Part shown: positions 36,556-44,539 of the stretch, piece by piece
How positions within the stretch are numbered: the stretch's first letter is position 1
Layout of the letters: every line of letters starts with the position of its first letter
NCBI GenBank assembly: GCA_964483785.1
Contig: CAZACW010000005.1
Location: forward strand, 1-64,000
DNA from: JABDGZ01 sp964483785
Lineage (GTDB): Bacteria; Omnitrophota; Gorgyraeia; Zapsychrales; Fredricksoniimonadaceae
Length of the DNA stretch: 64,000 bases
Direction: 5' to 3'
Notes under the pieces: generated by a model
Told to the model about the DNA's origin: nothing
The model's input: the letters and a program-made list of their open reading frames with translations, nothing else
The model's database searches: none
Made by a program: the position numbers and the translations under genes

Positions 36556-37716
36556 TTATACATGCCCCCCTTCTGCGATGGGAAGCGTGAAATAAAAACA
36601 GCTCCCCTGGCCGAGTTTGGATTCCACGCTGACCTTGCCGCCGTGCTGGCGGACGATTTCCTTGCAAATGGCCAAGCCTAAGCCCGTTCCGGCGCAGCGC
36701 TGATGGGCCTCGCCCAATTGCTGGAATTTCTCAAACAATTTTTTCATGTCCTCTTCCTTGATCCCGTCGCCGGTGTCCTGCACCCGGACCTGGACCTCCG
36801 GAGCGTCCTGGCTTTTGAGGCTGGTGACGGTGATGCCGCCGGTCTTGGTGAATTTGATGGCGTTGGAAATCAGGTTGTTCAAGACCTGGATGATCTTGTC
36901 CTGGTCAAAGCCCAGGGAGGCGATGGATGCATCCAAAGAAGCTTTCAGGTACAGCCCCTTGCCCCTGGCCACGGCCTCCTGATTGTCGACGACGGACTGG
37001 ATGGTCTGGTTGATGTCCCCGGGCTTGATGCTTAATTTGGTCTTGCCGGATTCCAAATGCGCCAGATCCAGGATATCGTTGATCAGGCGGTTGAGCCTGT
37101 CCACATTGTTTTTGGCCCTGCCCAAAAAATTGTTTTGTTCCTCGCTGACCGTCCCCGCGCTGCCGCTTAAGACGATGTCCAAGGCGGCCTTGATCGAGGC
37201 CAGGGGCGTCCTTAATTCATGGGAAATCGTCGAGCTGAATTCCTTCTGGATATCGTAGAGGGCCTTCAATTTTAAATTGGCCAGCTGGAGCTCATCGTTT
37301 TTAGACCTCATCTCCCGAAACAGCCTGCGGTTTTCCATCACCAGATCATAATGGTACATGGCCCCCACCACCGCGGAGACCAATTCCTGGGCATGCCAGG
37401 GTTTGTTGATGAAACGGTACACCTCGCTGACATTGATGGCTTTTTCAGCGGCCATCAGGTCCGCGTAGGCCGTAAAAAGAATGCGCACGATGTCCGGATA
37501 CTGCAATTTGACGCGGTGCAAAAATTCCACGCCGGTGATGTCCGGCATGCGCTGGTCGCTTAAAACCACCTTGATCTTTTCCTTGGCCAGGATGTTCATG
37601 GCTTCCGTGAAATTGGAGGCAAAGGCCACCCCGTAAGGCTCGTCGGCGAAGATGCGGGTGATGGAGCTTAAAACGTTCTTTTCATCATCTAAAAACAGCA
37701 CATTGATCTCTTTCAT
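36556..37716 (-). CDS. Cytoplasmic hybrid: N-terminal receiver and histidine kinase
   Basis: A 386-residue protein. Residues 4-125 form a receiver of the RpfG/HupR type (FLDDEKNV, LSDQRMPDITGVEF, RILFTAYAD, INKPWHAQEL). After a coiled-coil linker comes the HisKA dimer with the phosphorylated histidine in FSSTISHELRTPLASIK, then the ATPase with NNLISNAIKFT, DTGDGI and GTGLGLAI. There is no membrane segment, so signals come through the receiver. Its ATG overlaps the preceding kinase stop as ATGA and has GGAGGGG upstream. It probably sits between the membrane kinase and the small receiver proteins in a phosphorelay. Confidence 0.92.
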   Translation of the reverse strand: MKEINVLFLDDEKNVLSSITRIFADEPYGVAFASNFTEAMNILAKEKIKVVLSDQRMPDITGVEFLHRVKLQYPDIVRILFTAYADLMAAEKAINVSEVYRFINKPWHAQELVSAVVGAMYHYDLVMENRRLFREMRSKNDELQLANLKLKALYDIQKEFSSTISHELRTPLASIKAALDIVLSGSAGTVSEEQNNFLGRAKNNVDRLNRLINDILDLAHLESGKTKLSIKPGDINQTIQSVVDNQEAVARGKGLYLKASLDASIASLGFDQDKIIQVLNNLISNAIKFTKTGGITVTSLKSQDAPEVQVRVQDTGDGIKEEDMKKLFEKFQQLGEAHQRCAGTGLGLAICKEIVRQHGGKVSVESKLGQGSCFYFTLPIAEGGHV

Positions 37717-39302
37717 ATCCCCTCCCCCAAAAGCTGTTTCTGCGCGGGAACGCAGGCGGCGGGCAGCATCACGGTAAATACGCTGCCCTTGCCCACCTGG
37801 GACGAAAATGTGATATCGCCCCCGGATTTGCGCACAATATCATAACTGCTGCTTAAGCCCAGCCCCGTGCCCTGGCCCACGGGCTGGGTGGTGAAAAAGG
37901 GGTCGAAAATCTTGGTGTAGTGCTCCGGCGGGATGCCGCAGCCCGTGTCCCCGATTTCGATGCAGACCTGATGGTCCTTGGTGTAGGTCTTGATCGTGAT
38001 AAAACCCTTGCCCTGGATGGCATGCGCCGCGTTGGTCAGCAAATTCACGAAGACCTGGCCGATCTTTTGGGGATTGCCGACGATCGAGGGCACCGTACCG
38101 TAATTTTTTCTCAACTGGGCCTTGTATTTGATTTCATTCCAGACAATGTTCAAAATGCTTTCCATCAGGGCCTCCACATTCAGGGCCTCTTCCTTGCCCT
38201 TGTCGGGGCTGGCGAAATCGCAGAGGTCGGCCACGATCCGGCGCATATGCTCCGTGCCTTCCCTGGATTCCTTGATCAGGTTGCCGATGTCCCCTTCGAT
38301 GAACTTGAAATTGATCTCATGCCTGGTCTTTTCCCAATGACTTAAAAGCTGGAACAGTTTCTCCTGGTTTTTATCGTTGATGGCCTTGACCAGGTTCTGG
38401 ACAAAGCTCAGCAAGGGCCGGTAATGCGCCAGGTATTTGTCCAGGGTCTGCAGATTGCAGTTGATAAAGCCGATGGGATTGTTGATTTCATGGGCGATGC
38501 CCGCGGCCAATTGGCCGATGGCGGAAAATTTTTCCGACTGCAGCAATTGGGCCTGGGCCTTTTGCAGGTCGCGGTGCGACCGCTGCAGCTCATCCAGGGC
38601 CTCGGTGAGCCGGCTGGTGCGCTCCCTGACCTTCAAGTCCAGGTTTTTGTTCAATTCATCCAGGCGGTGATTGCTTTCGATCAAGGCGTTCTGGGCCCCG
38701 CGCAGAATGCACAACAGCACCAGCCAGGACAACAGCAATAATATGGACACCGTGATAAAGGAGACCTGGGAAAGATAGGCCTTGCTGTTTTCCACGGCCA
38801 GGGCCGCGTCCATCTGTTTTTTCAAATACGCATTGAGCTGCTCGATGCCCCGCTCATAATCGTTTCTCTGCAGTTCATATTCCTTCCCGAAAAGCAGGTC
38901 CATGGCCTCCTTGTTCTGCTTTTGGCGGATCAAGGCAAAGGCCGTATCTTCCATCTTCAATAATTTGATCTTGCCGCTGCCGGCGCGGTCTTCTTCCTTC
39001 CTATATATTTCCGGGGACACGGTCATGGCTTCCTGGATGGCTTCCTTCATTTTGGGCTCCACCGCGCGGTACTGCGCTTCCCAGGAACGGTCGCCGGTGG
39101 CTGCCGCCATGCGCGCGGACATGGTCATGATCTCGTCATCGTGGATGATCTGGCCCCTTAACTGCTCGATTTGCAGGTAACGTTCCTTCAAGGCGCTCAC
39201 GGCCTGGCGGGCCTGATAATCGCGCATGCCTATGCCCACCAACAGCAGGCCGGTCAGGGCCAGGACCCCCGTAAAAAATCTTATGTAAAATTTATCGCTC
39301 AT
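37713..39302 (-). CDS. Membrane sensor histidine kinase
   Basis: A 529-residue kinase. Two membrane helices (about 9-26 and 178-202, VSFITVSILLLLSWLVLLCI) frame a 150-residue periplasmic helical sensor of the four-helix-bundle type. A long coiled coil (residues 210-255) leads to HisKA with FSAIGQLAAGIAHEINNPIGF and the ATPase with NLLTNAAHAI, DTGCGIPPEHY, FDPFFTTQPVGQGTGLGL. The kinase is complete. The gene starts five bases after the HTH-receiver gene and overlaps the next kinase by four. The ligand is unknown. Confidence 0.93.
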   Translation of the reverse strand: MSDKFYIRFFTGVLALTGLLLVGIGMRDYQARQAVSALKERYLQIEQLRGQIIHDDEIMTMSARMAAATGDRSWEAQYRAVEPKMKEAIQEAMTVSPEIYRKEEDRAGSGKIKLLKMEDTAFALIRQKQNKEAMDLLFGKEYELQRNDYERGIEQLNAYLKKQMDAALAVENSKAYLSQVSFITVSILLLLSWLVLLCILRGAQNALIESNHRLDELNKNLDLKVRERTSRLTEALDELQRSHRDLQKAQAQLLQSEKFSAIGQLAAGIAHEINNPIGFINCNLQTLDKYLAHYRPLLSFVQNLVKAINDKNQEKLFQLLSHWEKTRHEINFKFIEGDIGNLIKESREGTEHMRRIVADLCDFASPDKGKEEALNVEALMESILNIVWNEIKYKAQLRKNYGTVPSIVGNPQKIGQVFVNLLTNAAHAIQGKGFITIKTYTKDHQVCIEIGDTGCGIPPEHYTKIFDPFFTTQPVGQGTGLGLSSSYDIVRKSGGDITFSSQVGKGSVFTVMLPAACVPAQKQLLGEGI

Positions 39303-39307
39303 GGCAT

Positions 39308-39892
39308 TTATCCCAGCGCTGATTTGACATGCTCTTTTAAGGCTTCATTGCTGAAAGGCTTTTGTAAAAATCCATCCGCGCCTAAGGCCTCGATTTTTTT
39401 GATTTCCTGCGGGTCATTGACTCCGGAGATGATCAAGATCTTGGTGTTCTTGTTCATGGGATCGTTGCGGATGCTGGCATACACCTGATAACCGTCCAAG
39501 GCCGGCATATAAATGTCTAAGATGATCAGATCAGGCCTGAATGAGGTGAATTTCTTGCCCGCGTCAAAGCCGTCAAAGGCGGTTTCAATGTCATATTGAT
39601 TGTCCATCATCAGCATGCGCCTTAAAGAGTAGACAATGCCCCGGTCGTCATCTACGATCAGGACCTTTTTAAAAGAAGTGATCGGCCGCAGTTCAAGAGG
39701 AACAGGCATATTATATTCTTTTAGAAATTCCAAAAAATCATCAACACTGACCCTGCTGTGTTTGCCGGGGGTACGGTAGGCCTTTAATTTGCCGGATTCC
39801 ACCCATTTGAGTACAGCCCGGTGCGTCACGTGGCAATATTTAGCTATTGCCCCGGTTGTTAACGGCTCTGGCTGATGACTTTTGAGGCTCAT
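39308..39892 (-). CDS. Response regulator with N-terminal excisionase-type HTH and C-terminal receiver
   Basis: A 194-residue protein. Residues 9-60 form a MerR/excisionase-type helix-turn-helix (LTTGAIAKYCHVTHRAVLKW then a wing with YRTPGKHSRVSVDDFLEFL). Residues 75-193 are a receiver with IVDDDRGI, the phosphoacceptor aspartate in LIILDIYMPALDGY, ILIISGVND and FLQKPFSNE. The order is the reverse of the usual receiver-then-output arrangement. The ATG at 39,892 has GGAG eight bases upstream and is preferred to a TTG at 39,904. As first gene of the two-component run, with four direct repeats just downstream of its promoter, it is probably its own regulator; that is inference. Confidence 0.88.
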   Translation of the reverse strand: MSLKSHQPEPLTTGAIAKYCHVTHRAVLKWVESGKLKAYRTPGKHSRVSVDDFLEFLKEYNMPVPLELRPITSFKKVLIVDDDRGIVYSLRRMLMMDNQYDIETAFDGFDAGKKFTSFRPDLIILDIYMPALDGYQVYASIRNDPMNKNTKILIISGVNDPQEIKKIEALGADGFLQKPFSNEALKEHVKSALG

Positions 39893-39907
39893 AGGTTTCT
39901 CCAATCT

Positions 39908-39939
39908 GTTCTACTTGTTCCTAAAGTTCCATTTGTTCC
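39908..39939 (-). promoter_or_regulatory. Iteron operator: four direct repeats with 9-base period
   Basis: On the minus strand GGAAC occurs at exact 9-base steps: GGAACAAAT, GGAACTTTA, GGAACAAGT, then AGAACAGAT. The plus-strand units lie at 39,935, 39,926, 39,917 and 39,908. They cover the first 32 bases of the predicted transcript, a position that would block the promoter. Head-to-tail half sites suit a monomeric excisionase or BldC-like HTH such as the one encoded just downstream. The repeats are seen directly; the binding protein is inferred. Confidence 0.6.
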
Positions 39940-39945
39940 AATTCA

Positions 39946-39974
39946 AAGATACAACATATTTCGGCCTTTGTCAA
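39946..39974 (-). promoter_or_regulatory. Promoter of the two-component gene cluster
   Basis: On the minus strand TTGACA (39,969-39,974, perfect), a 17-base spacer and TATCTT (39,946-39,951). Transcription would start near 39,939, at the edge of the iteron array, leaving a leader of about 47 bases with a Shine-Dalgarno before the ATG at 39,892. Confidence 0.6.
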
Positions 39975-39977
39975 ATG

Positions 39978-40037
39978 ACCACCACAACCCCCGGGGTTAT
40001 GATGCTTAACCATCATAACCCCGGGGGTTGTGGTGGT
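39978..40037. repeat. Perfect 27-base-stem hairpin, repeat family A
   Basis: Positions 39,978-40,004 are the exact reverse complement of 40,011-40,037 around the loop CTTAAC. Each arm is a diverged copy of the 27-base unit at 13,004 and 57,076 (ACAACCCC..GGGGTT core). It lies eight bases beyond the glycosyltransferase stop and just upstream of the promoter of the two-component cluster. It has no T-run, so it is a hairpin repeat that may protect the mRNA 3' end more than a classical terminator. Confidence 0.8.
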
Positions 40038-40045
40038 TGCGGGGG

Positions 40046-41188
40046 TTAGACTTTGAAATAGAGGTGCAAAAGGCGGGAAATAAGCTTAGGGATATCCGTA
40101 ATAACCGGCTTTCGCCGGAAGCGGGCCAGAACAGCCCTGGCTATCTTGGTCCGTAATAACCGGATTACAGCGGATTTGGGGGCAAGCTTTCGGATCTCAT
40201 CAAAGAAGGTATTATGATCAAAGATATCCCCTACCCTATGATACGGTAAATCTACAATCATGACCCTGATGATCCAGTATTCTTGTTCTGTAACTTGTTT
40301 AATATCATTAATTTGCGCTAATAAGACCAAATCTTTGACAACTTCCGGATATAAAAGTTTATTCGCCATAATGGCAATCCGCTGTAAAATAGCCTGGCGC
40401 TGGTCGTTTTCCATAGTATTACCTGGAAGCAGATAGGTGCTCAACGGCAGTTCTTTATAAAGCTTGGCAAAATAGACCTGATCATATTCCAGCCATTTGC
40501 TCATTTTATGGTCAACGGTAAAACGGTCGCGTTTGGCGCCTCTTTCATCCGTATGCTGCCGGTAATGAAAGGTGGCCCCGCCCGGCACGCGGATGCCTTT
40601 GAAATGCCGGGCGATCCTGATGCCCATTTCATAATCCTGGGAGCGCAGTAAATCAGGGTCAAACAAGCCCACCTTTTGATAACAGGAAGTGCGCGCGAAC
40701 AAGCCTGCCCCGCACAAAAAATTGGCCTCCAAAAGCTGGAGCAAAAACCCTTTTTCCTCTAGGTCCGGGATTTTAAATTCATACAGGACTTCGCCGATTT
40801 TATGATTGTCTTTGCGGCTGGCGCTAAAATAAAAAGTGCTGTAACTAAACCCGTATTCCGGATTTTTTTCCAAAGGGTCCACGAAACGCCTTAAGGCATC
40901 GGCCAAGGCCACATCATCGTCATCAAAGATCCAGACATAGTCCCCGGTCGTTTTGGCCAGGCCTTGGTTGATGGCGCTTGGTTTTCCCATCTGCCGGCCG
41001 GATTCCATATAATCGATGTGTTTCCCATAGGCGGCGCAGACGCTCTTGGTATTGTCGCTGGAGCCATCATTGACCACGATGATCTGATGAGGTGCCAGGG
41101 TCTGGGCCAGGATGCTGTCCAAACATTCCCCCAAATACACGGCCCGGTTGAAGGTGGGGATCAATACTGTGATTTTAGGTTCTGGCAT
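40046..41188 (-). CDS. Family 2 glycosyltransferase
   Basis: A 380-residue GT-A enzyme. It opens with KITVLIPTFNRAVYLGECLD and IIVVNDGSSDNTKSV, the nucleotide-sugar site, and has the metal-binding acidic motif YVWIFDDDDVALADALRRF (about residue 93). Later come RSQDYEMGIRIARHF (acceptor-side acidic residue) and FHYRQHTDERGAKRDR. The C-terminal 130 residues are helical and not recognised. No membrane helix is clear, so it should act at the inner face of the membrane on a polysaccharide or lipid acceptor. The ATG at 41,188 follows the recO stop by four bases. A much longer in-frame upstream extension lies inside recO and is not used. Confidence 0.88.
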   Translation of the reverse strand: MPEPKITVLIPTFNRAVYLGECLDSILAQTLAPHQIIVVNDGSSDNTKSVCAAYGKHIDYMESGRQMGKPSAINQGLAKTTGDYVWIFDDDDVALADALRRFVDPLEKNPEYGFSYSTFYFSASRKDNHKIGEVLYEFKIPDLEEKGFLLQLLEANFLCGAGLFARTSCYQKVGLFDPDLLRSQDYEMGIRIARHFKGIRVPGGATFHYRQHTDERGAKRDRFTVDHKMSKWLEYDQVYFAKLYKELPLSTYLLPGNTMENDQRQAILQRIAIMANKLLYPEVVKDLVLLAQINDIKQVTEQEYWIIRVMIVDLPYHRVGDIFDHNTFFDEIRKLAPKSAVIRLLRTKIARAVLARFRRKPVITDIPKLISRLLHLYFKV

Positions 41189-41192
41189 GGGG

Positions 41193-41927
41193 TTACGGCA
41201 AAAACCGCGCGGAGCGCAGATGGCGCTCCAAATGAAAGACCAAAAAATGATTGAGGATGTACTTAAGCTCTTTTTTGACAAAGGGCGCCATGCCCAGCCG
41301 CAGGGAATTCTCCCAATCATGGTTCTGGATATGCAGGATGGAAGCCACCGAGCCCCGGGAAATGGCGCTTGTCTCGCCGGAAGCGTCCTGGCAGGAAACA
41401 CATAAAAGCCCGCCCAAACGCAGGCTGAAACGCGGCGTCTCGTGCACATCCTGGCTGCAGCGCACGCAGGCTTCCAGATGGGGCTGAAACCCGGACAAGG
41501 AAAGGATCTTGATTTGGAAGGTGTGGACGAGTTTGCTGATGTCCGGGGCCGTTTGCAGGGACCTTAAAAATACCCGCACCAAATCATAGATCTTCCCGTT
41601 GCACTCTTCCGCCGGCATCAGCGCATCGATCAGTTCCGCGGCGTAACTGGCCGCGGTCATGCGCTCCAAATCCTGACGAAACCCCGCGTAATAATCCTTC
41701 ATGTCGCAATGGCTGACTAAATGCAGGTCGCTGTGGCGGTATTGGTAGTAGACGATATCGTTCAGGGAAAACTTCTCGAGGCTGGAGCCGAATTTCCCGG
41801 GGTCGCGGCGGATGCCTTTAAGCACCCCCTTGACCTTGCCGTGGTCCCGCGTAAAGAACGTGGCGATGCGGCTGGTCTCCCGAAAATCCATCGACTTTAA
41901 AACAATGCCTTCAGTTTTTACAATCAT
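41193..41927 (-). CDS. recO: DNA repair protein RecO
   Basis: A 244-residue recombination mediator that loads RecA together with RecR. It has the OB-fold start IVKTEGIVLKSMDFRETSRI, FTRDHGKVKGVLKGIRR, the helical middle part with YAAELIDALMPAEE, and the zinc-finger cysteines CVRCSQDVHE...GLLCVSC. The C-terminus HFLVFHLERHLRSARFL matches the family end. The length is normal. It diverges from the gspA-like gene through a short shared promoter region and is followed by the glycosyltransferase. Confidence 0.95.
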   Translation of the reverse strand: MIVKTEGIVLKSMDFRETSRIATFFTRDHGKVKGVLKGIRRDPGKFGSSLEKFSLNDIVYYQYRHSDLHLVSHCDMKDYYAGFRQDLERMTAASYAAELIDALMPAEECNGKIYDLVRVFLRSLQTAPDISKLVHTFQIKILSLSGFQPHLEACVRCSQDVHETPRFSLRLGGLLCVSCQDASGETSAISRGSVASILHIQNHDWENSLRLGMAPFVKKELKYILNHFLVFHLERHLRSARFLP

Positions 41928-41930
41928 ATC

Positions 41931-41957
41931 TTGATTATGCCAAAATTGTGCTATAAT
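41931..41957 (+). promoter_or_regulatory. Candidate promoter of the gspA/gspB-like pair
   Basis: TTGATT (41,931-41,936), a 15-base spacer, TGC and a perfect -10 TATAAT (41,952-41,957). The ATG at 41,966 is eight bases beyond, so the mRNA would begin one or two bases before it. It overlaps the divergent recO promoter. Confidence 0.55.
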
Positions 41958-41961
41958 TCAA
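41934..41961 (-). promoter_or_regulatory. Candidate promoter of recO-glycosyltransferase
   Basis: On the minus strand TTGAAT (41,956-41,961), a 16-base spacer ending in TGG, and -10 CATAAT (41,934-41,939). The ATG at 41,927 lies six bases beyond, which predicts a leaderless mRNA. The boxes interlock with those of the divergent promoter, so the two cannot be occupied together. Confidence 0.55.
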
Positions 41962-41965
41962 GGTA

Positions 41966-42787
41966 ATGTACAACGATTTTTATAAATTCAAAGAATCCCC
42001 TTTCAGCATCACCTCCGACCCAGAATTTTTTTTCCCGTCCTCGCGCCACGAAGAGGCCTTCAGCCACCTGCTTTACGGCATCGGCACGCGCAAGGGCATC
42101 ATCGTCATCACCGGCGAGATCGGCACAGGCAAGACCACCCTCTGCCGCGCCCTGCTCAACCGGCTGGACAAGTCCGTCAAGACCGCGCTCATCTTAAACC
42201 CCAATTTTTCAGACCTGCAGCTCTTGCAGATGATCATCAATGACTTAGACATCCGCTACACCAAAAAAACCAAGCTGGATTTAGTCGGCGCCATCAGCCT
42301 TTTTCTCATCGATGAATCGGTCAAGGGCAACAACGTGGCCGTGATCATCGACGAGTGCCAGAACCTCAACATCCGCCAGCTGGAACAGATCCGCCTCCTG
42401 TCCAATCTCGAGACCGAAAAGGAAAAGCTGCTGCAGATCATCCTGGTCGGACAGCCGGAGCTGGGCGAAAAGCTCAAGAACCCGGCCCTGCGCCAGCTCA
42501 CCCAGCGGGTCACCGTGCGCTACCACATCCTGCCCCTGCAAAAATCAGAGACCGAGGCCTATATCCGCCACCGCCTGAAGGTGGCCGGCGCAGACCGCAG
42601 GCTCCATTTTACGCCGCAAGCCATCGAGGCCATTTACGCGGCCTCCCAGGGCACGCCCAGGGTCATCAATATTCTCTGCGACCGCGCCCTGTTGGCCGGA
42701 TATACCCGGGAAACCTTTACCATTGACCATTCCTTGATCATCGAAAGCGCGAAGGAGACAGCTTTGACGTATGAGTATCATCCATGA
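41966..42787 (+). CDS. ExeA/GspA-family AAA ATPase
   Basis: A 273-residue ATPase. Its start YNDFYKFKESPFSITSDPEFFF is the hallmark of ExeA/GspA and MshM proteins. Walker A is GEIGTGKTTLCRALL, Walker B is VAVIIDECQNL, the sensor region is ILVGQPELGEKL and the arginine-finger region is LRQLTQRVTVRYHILPL. In type II secretion GspA uses ATP to place the secretin GspD in peptidoglycan. This copy ends before the peptidoglycan-binding domain and any membrane helix present in GspA, so it is closer to the short MshM type. The next gene overlaps it by 17 bases and is GspB-like, supporting the assignment. No secretin gene is in the window. Confidence 0.88.
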   Translation: MYNDFYKFKESPFSITSDPEFFFPSSRHEEAFSHLLYGIGTRKGIIVITGEIGTGKTTLCRALLNRLDKSVKTALILNPNFSDLQLLQMIINDLDIRYTKKTKLDLVGAISLFLIDESVKGNNVAVIIDECQNLNIRQLEQIRLLSNLETEKEKLLQIILVGQPELGEKLKNPALRQLTQRVTVRYHILPLQKSETEAYIRHRLKVAGADRRLHFTPQAIEAIYAASQGTPRVINILCDRALLAGYTRETFTIDHSLIIESAKETALTYEYHP

Positions 42788-43340
42788 TGCCCTGAAAAAA
42801 GTCCAATGGGCCAAGACCAACGGGACCGAGGGCACGCCCCAAGAAGGCCCAGCGAACACCGAAACCGCTGCCTTGCCTATGAAAAACAAATGGAGCTCTT
42901 TGCTGGCCATGGTCCTGGCCGTGGTCATCACTGCCGGGTCCCTGTGGTATATTTATGCGCAATTCAAGACCCAATGGCACGACCAGGTCCCCCGGGTCCA
43001 GCGCATGGCCAAGGCTTCACTATATAAATTGATCAACAAAAAAGAAGTCCCTGTCCTGCAGCCCAAACCCCCGGCTGAACTCAAGCCCCTGGCCAAGATC
43101 ACGATCAACGCTCCTCCTGTCACCGTGGACACCACCAACCCCGCGGCCAAGCCTCCGGCGCCCCTGACCCTGAACATTCACGGGATCATGTCCAACGCGT
43201 CGGGCAATCTGGTGCTGATCAACAATTCCGTGTACCAGGAAGGCGATGAAATCGAAGGCGCCAAGATCATCAAGATCAGCCTGGATTCCATTACCGTCAA
43301 CAATAACGGCATCGAACAGACCATCCCAGTCCGGAATTAA
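42771..43340 (+). CDS. GspB-like inner-membrane protein
   Basis: A 189-residue protein. The start MSIIHDALKKVQ is the signature of GspB/PulB-type proteins. A single membrane helix follows (LLAMVLAVVITAGSLWYIYA, about residues 43-62). After a proline-rich linker the C-terminal 60 residues (LTLNIHGIMSNASGNLVLI...VYQEGDEI) form the small beta domain also seen in GspC HR domains. With the ATPase gene before it, it should form a membrane complex that senses or remodels peptidoglycan for a secretin. The gene ends in a palindromic terminator shared with aroB. Confidence 0.8.
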   Translation: MSIIHDALKKVQWAKTNGTEGTPQEGPANTETAALPMKNKWSSLLAMVLAVVITAGSLWYIYAQFKTQWHDQVPRVQRMAKASLYKLINKKEVPVLQPKPPAELKPLAKITINAPPVTVDTTNPAAKPPAPLTLNIHGIMSNASGNLVLINNSVYQEGDEIEGAKIIKISLDSITVNNNGIEQTIPVRN

Positions 43341-43437
43341 AAAACTGGGACACATTGAAAAAACTGGGACAGAAAAAACTGGGACACATTGAGTTTTATT
43401 AAAAAACTCAATGTGTCCCAGTTTTTTCTCCCAGTTT
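43339..43437. repeat. Palindromic repeat family B, terminator between gspB-like gene and aroB
   Basis: A perfect 25-base stem (43,373-43,397 with 43,403-43,427) of the AACTGGGACACATTGAG type with loop ATTAA. It is preceded by two half-units (AAAAACTGGGACACATTG, AAAAAACTGGGACAG) and followed by one in reverse (CTCCCAGTTTTTAAA). It fills the space between two convergent genes and has T-runs on both sides. It is the second copy of the unit at 35,326-35,412. Confidence 0.8.
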
Positions 43438-43447
43438 TTAAACCATC

Positions 43448-44539
43448 CTAATCCAAATAATCTTGAATAGCTTGGGTGATGAGTTGAGGAGGAATGTCAC
43501 AGACAATCCTGGCTTTGCCGATCGCACTGGCCAAGACAAAACGGTTGTGCCCTGCAGAAAATTTCTTGTCATGCCGCATCAAATCCAGGATTTGGCTTAA
43601 TGTCACGCCCTTGATTTTTTCCGGCAAGCCGGCCTTGGAAATCAGCCGGTTGATGCGCAGTTCATCGCGGGCTGACAAAAGCCCAAGTCTCATGGACATG
43701 CGCGCGGCGATACGCATGCCCAATCCCACTGCTTCCCCGTGATGAAAGCGGCCGTAACGGCCGGCAGCTTCGATGGCATGGCCGGCGGTGTGCCCGAAAT
43801 TCAAGACCGTACGCAGGCCCTTGGTCTCCCGCTCGTCCCTGGATACAATGCCGGCCTTGATCGCCGCACAGCGGCGCACCATGAAGTCCAGGGCCACGCG
43901 CTCGCCCTTAAAAATCTTGTCATGATGGGTTTCCAAATAAGCAAATAATTTCGGGTCCCCGATGATGCCGTACTTGATGGCCTCAGCCATGCCATTGGCG
44001 ATCTGGCGTTGGCTTAAGGTCACCAGCCATTTGGTATCCGCCCAAACTAATTTGGGCTGATAAAACGCGCCCACAAGATTTTTGCCCTTGGGCATATCAA
44101 TGCCGGTCTTGCCGCCGATGGAGGAATCAATCTGGGCCAAAAGGGTGGTCGGCACCTGGATATAGGGCACCCCCCGCTTGTAAACAGCCGCCACAAACCC
44201 AGCCAAATCCCCGACCACGCCGCCGCCCAAGGCGATGATAAAAATCTTTTTGTCCACATCATAGGCGCTGATCTGCTCAAGCAAACGCAAGGCCCAGGCC
44301 GCGCTTTTGCTGGTCTCCCCTTCCGGCACATCAAAAAATTTGACCGTATAGCCCGCTTTTTTTAAGGCCGCGGCCAATTTCCTCCCGTACAACAATTCAA
44401 TGAAGGAATGCGAGATGATCAAGGCATCCTTGCCCAACTTTAAGCTTTTGAGCGCCGCGGGCAAATGTTTGAGGATATCATGGCCGATGGCGATCGTATA
44501 GGCCTTGTCCTTGAGATTGACCCGGACCTTGCTTTTCAT
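43448..44539 (-). CDS. aroB: 3-dehydroquinate synthase
   Basis: A 363-residue NAD- and zinc-dependent enzyme turning DAHP into 3-dehydroquinate in the shikimate pathway. It has FIIALGGGVVGDLAGFVAAV, RGVPYIQVPTTLLAQIDSSIGGKTGIDMPKGKNLVGAF, KYGIIGDP, the zinc ligands in LNFGHTAGHAIEA and FHHGEAVGLGM, and the C-terminal HDKKFSAGHNRFVL. All catalytic residues are visible. The ATG at 44,539 overlaps the protease stop as ATGA. It is the last gene of the SPOR-small basic-SH3-S2P-aroB run. Confidence 0.97.
   Translation of the reverse strand: MKSKVRVNLKDKAYTIAIGHDILKHLPAALKSLKLGKDALIISHSFIELLYGRKLAAALKKAGYTVKFFDVPEGETSKSAAWALRLLEQISAYDVDKKIFIIALGGGVVGDLAGFVAAVYKRGVPYIQVPTTLLAQIDSSIGGKTGIDMPKGKNLVGAFYQPKLVWADTKWLVTLSQRQIANGMAEAIKYGIIGDPKLFAYLETHHDKIFKGERVALDFMVRRCAAIKAGIVSRDERETKGLRTVLNFGHTAGHAIEAAGRYGRFHHGEAVGLGMRIAARMSMRLGLLSARDELRINRLISKAGLPEKIKGVTLSQILDLMRHDKKFSAGHNRFVLASAIGKARIVCDIPPQLITQAIQDYLD

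Noticed and set aside
41189..41449. N-terminal extension of the glycosyltransferase by 87 residues
   Set aside because: It lies wholly inside recO in another frame and its residues look random. The family start is at KITVLIPTFN, at 41,188.
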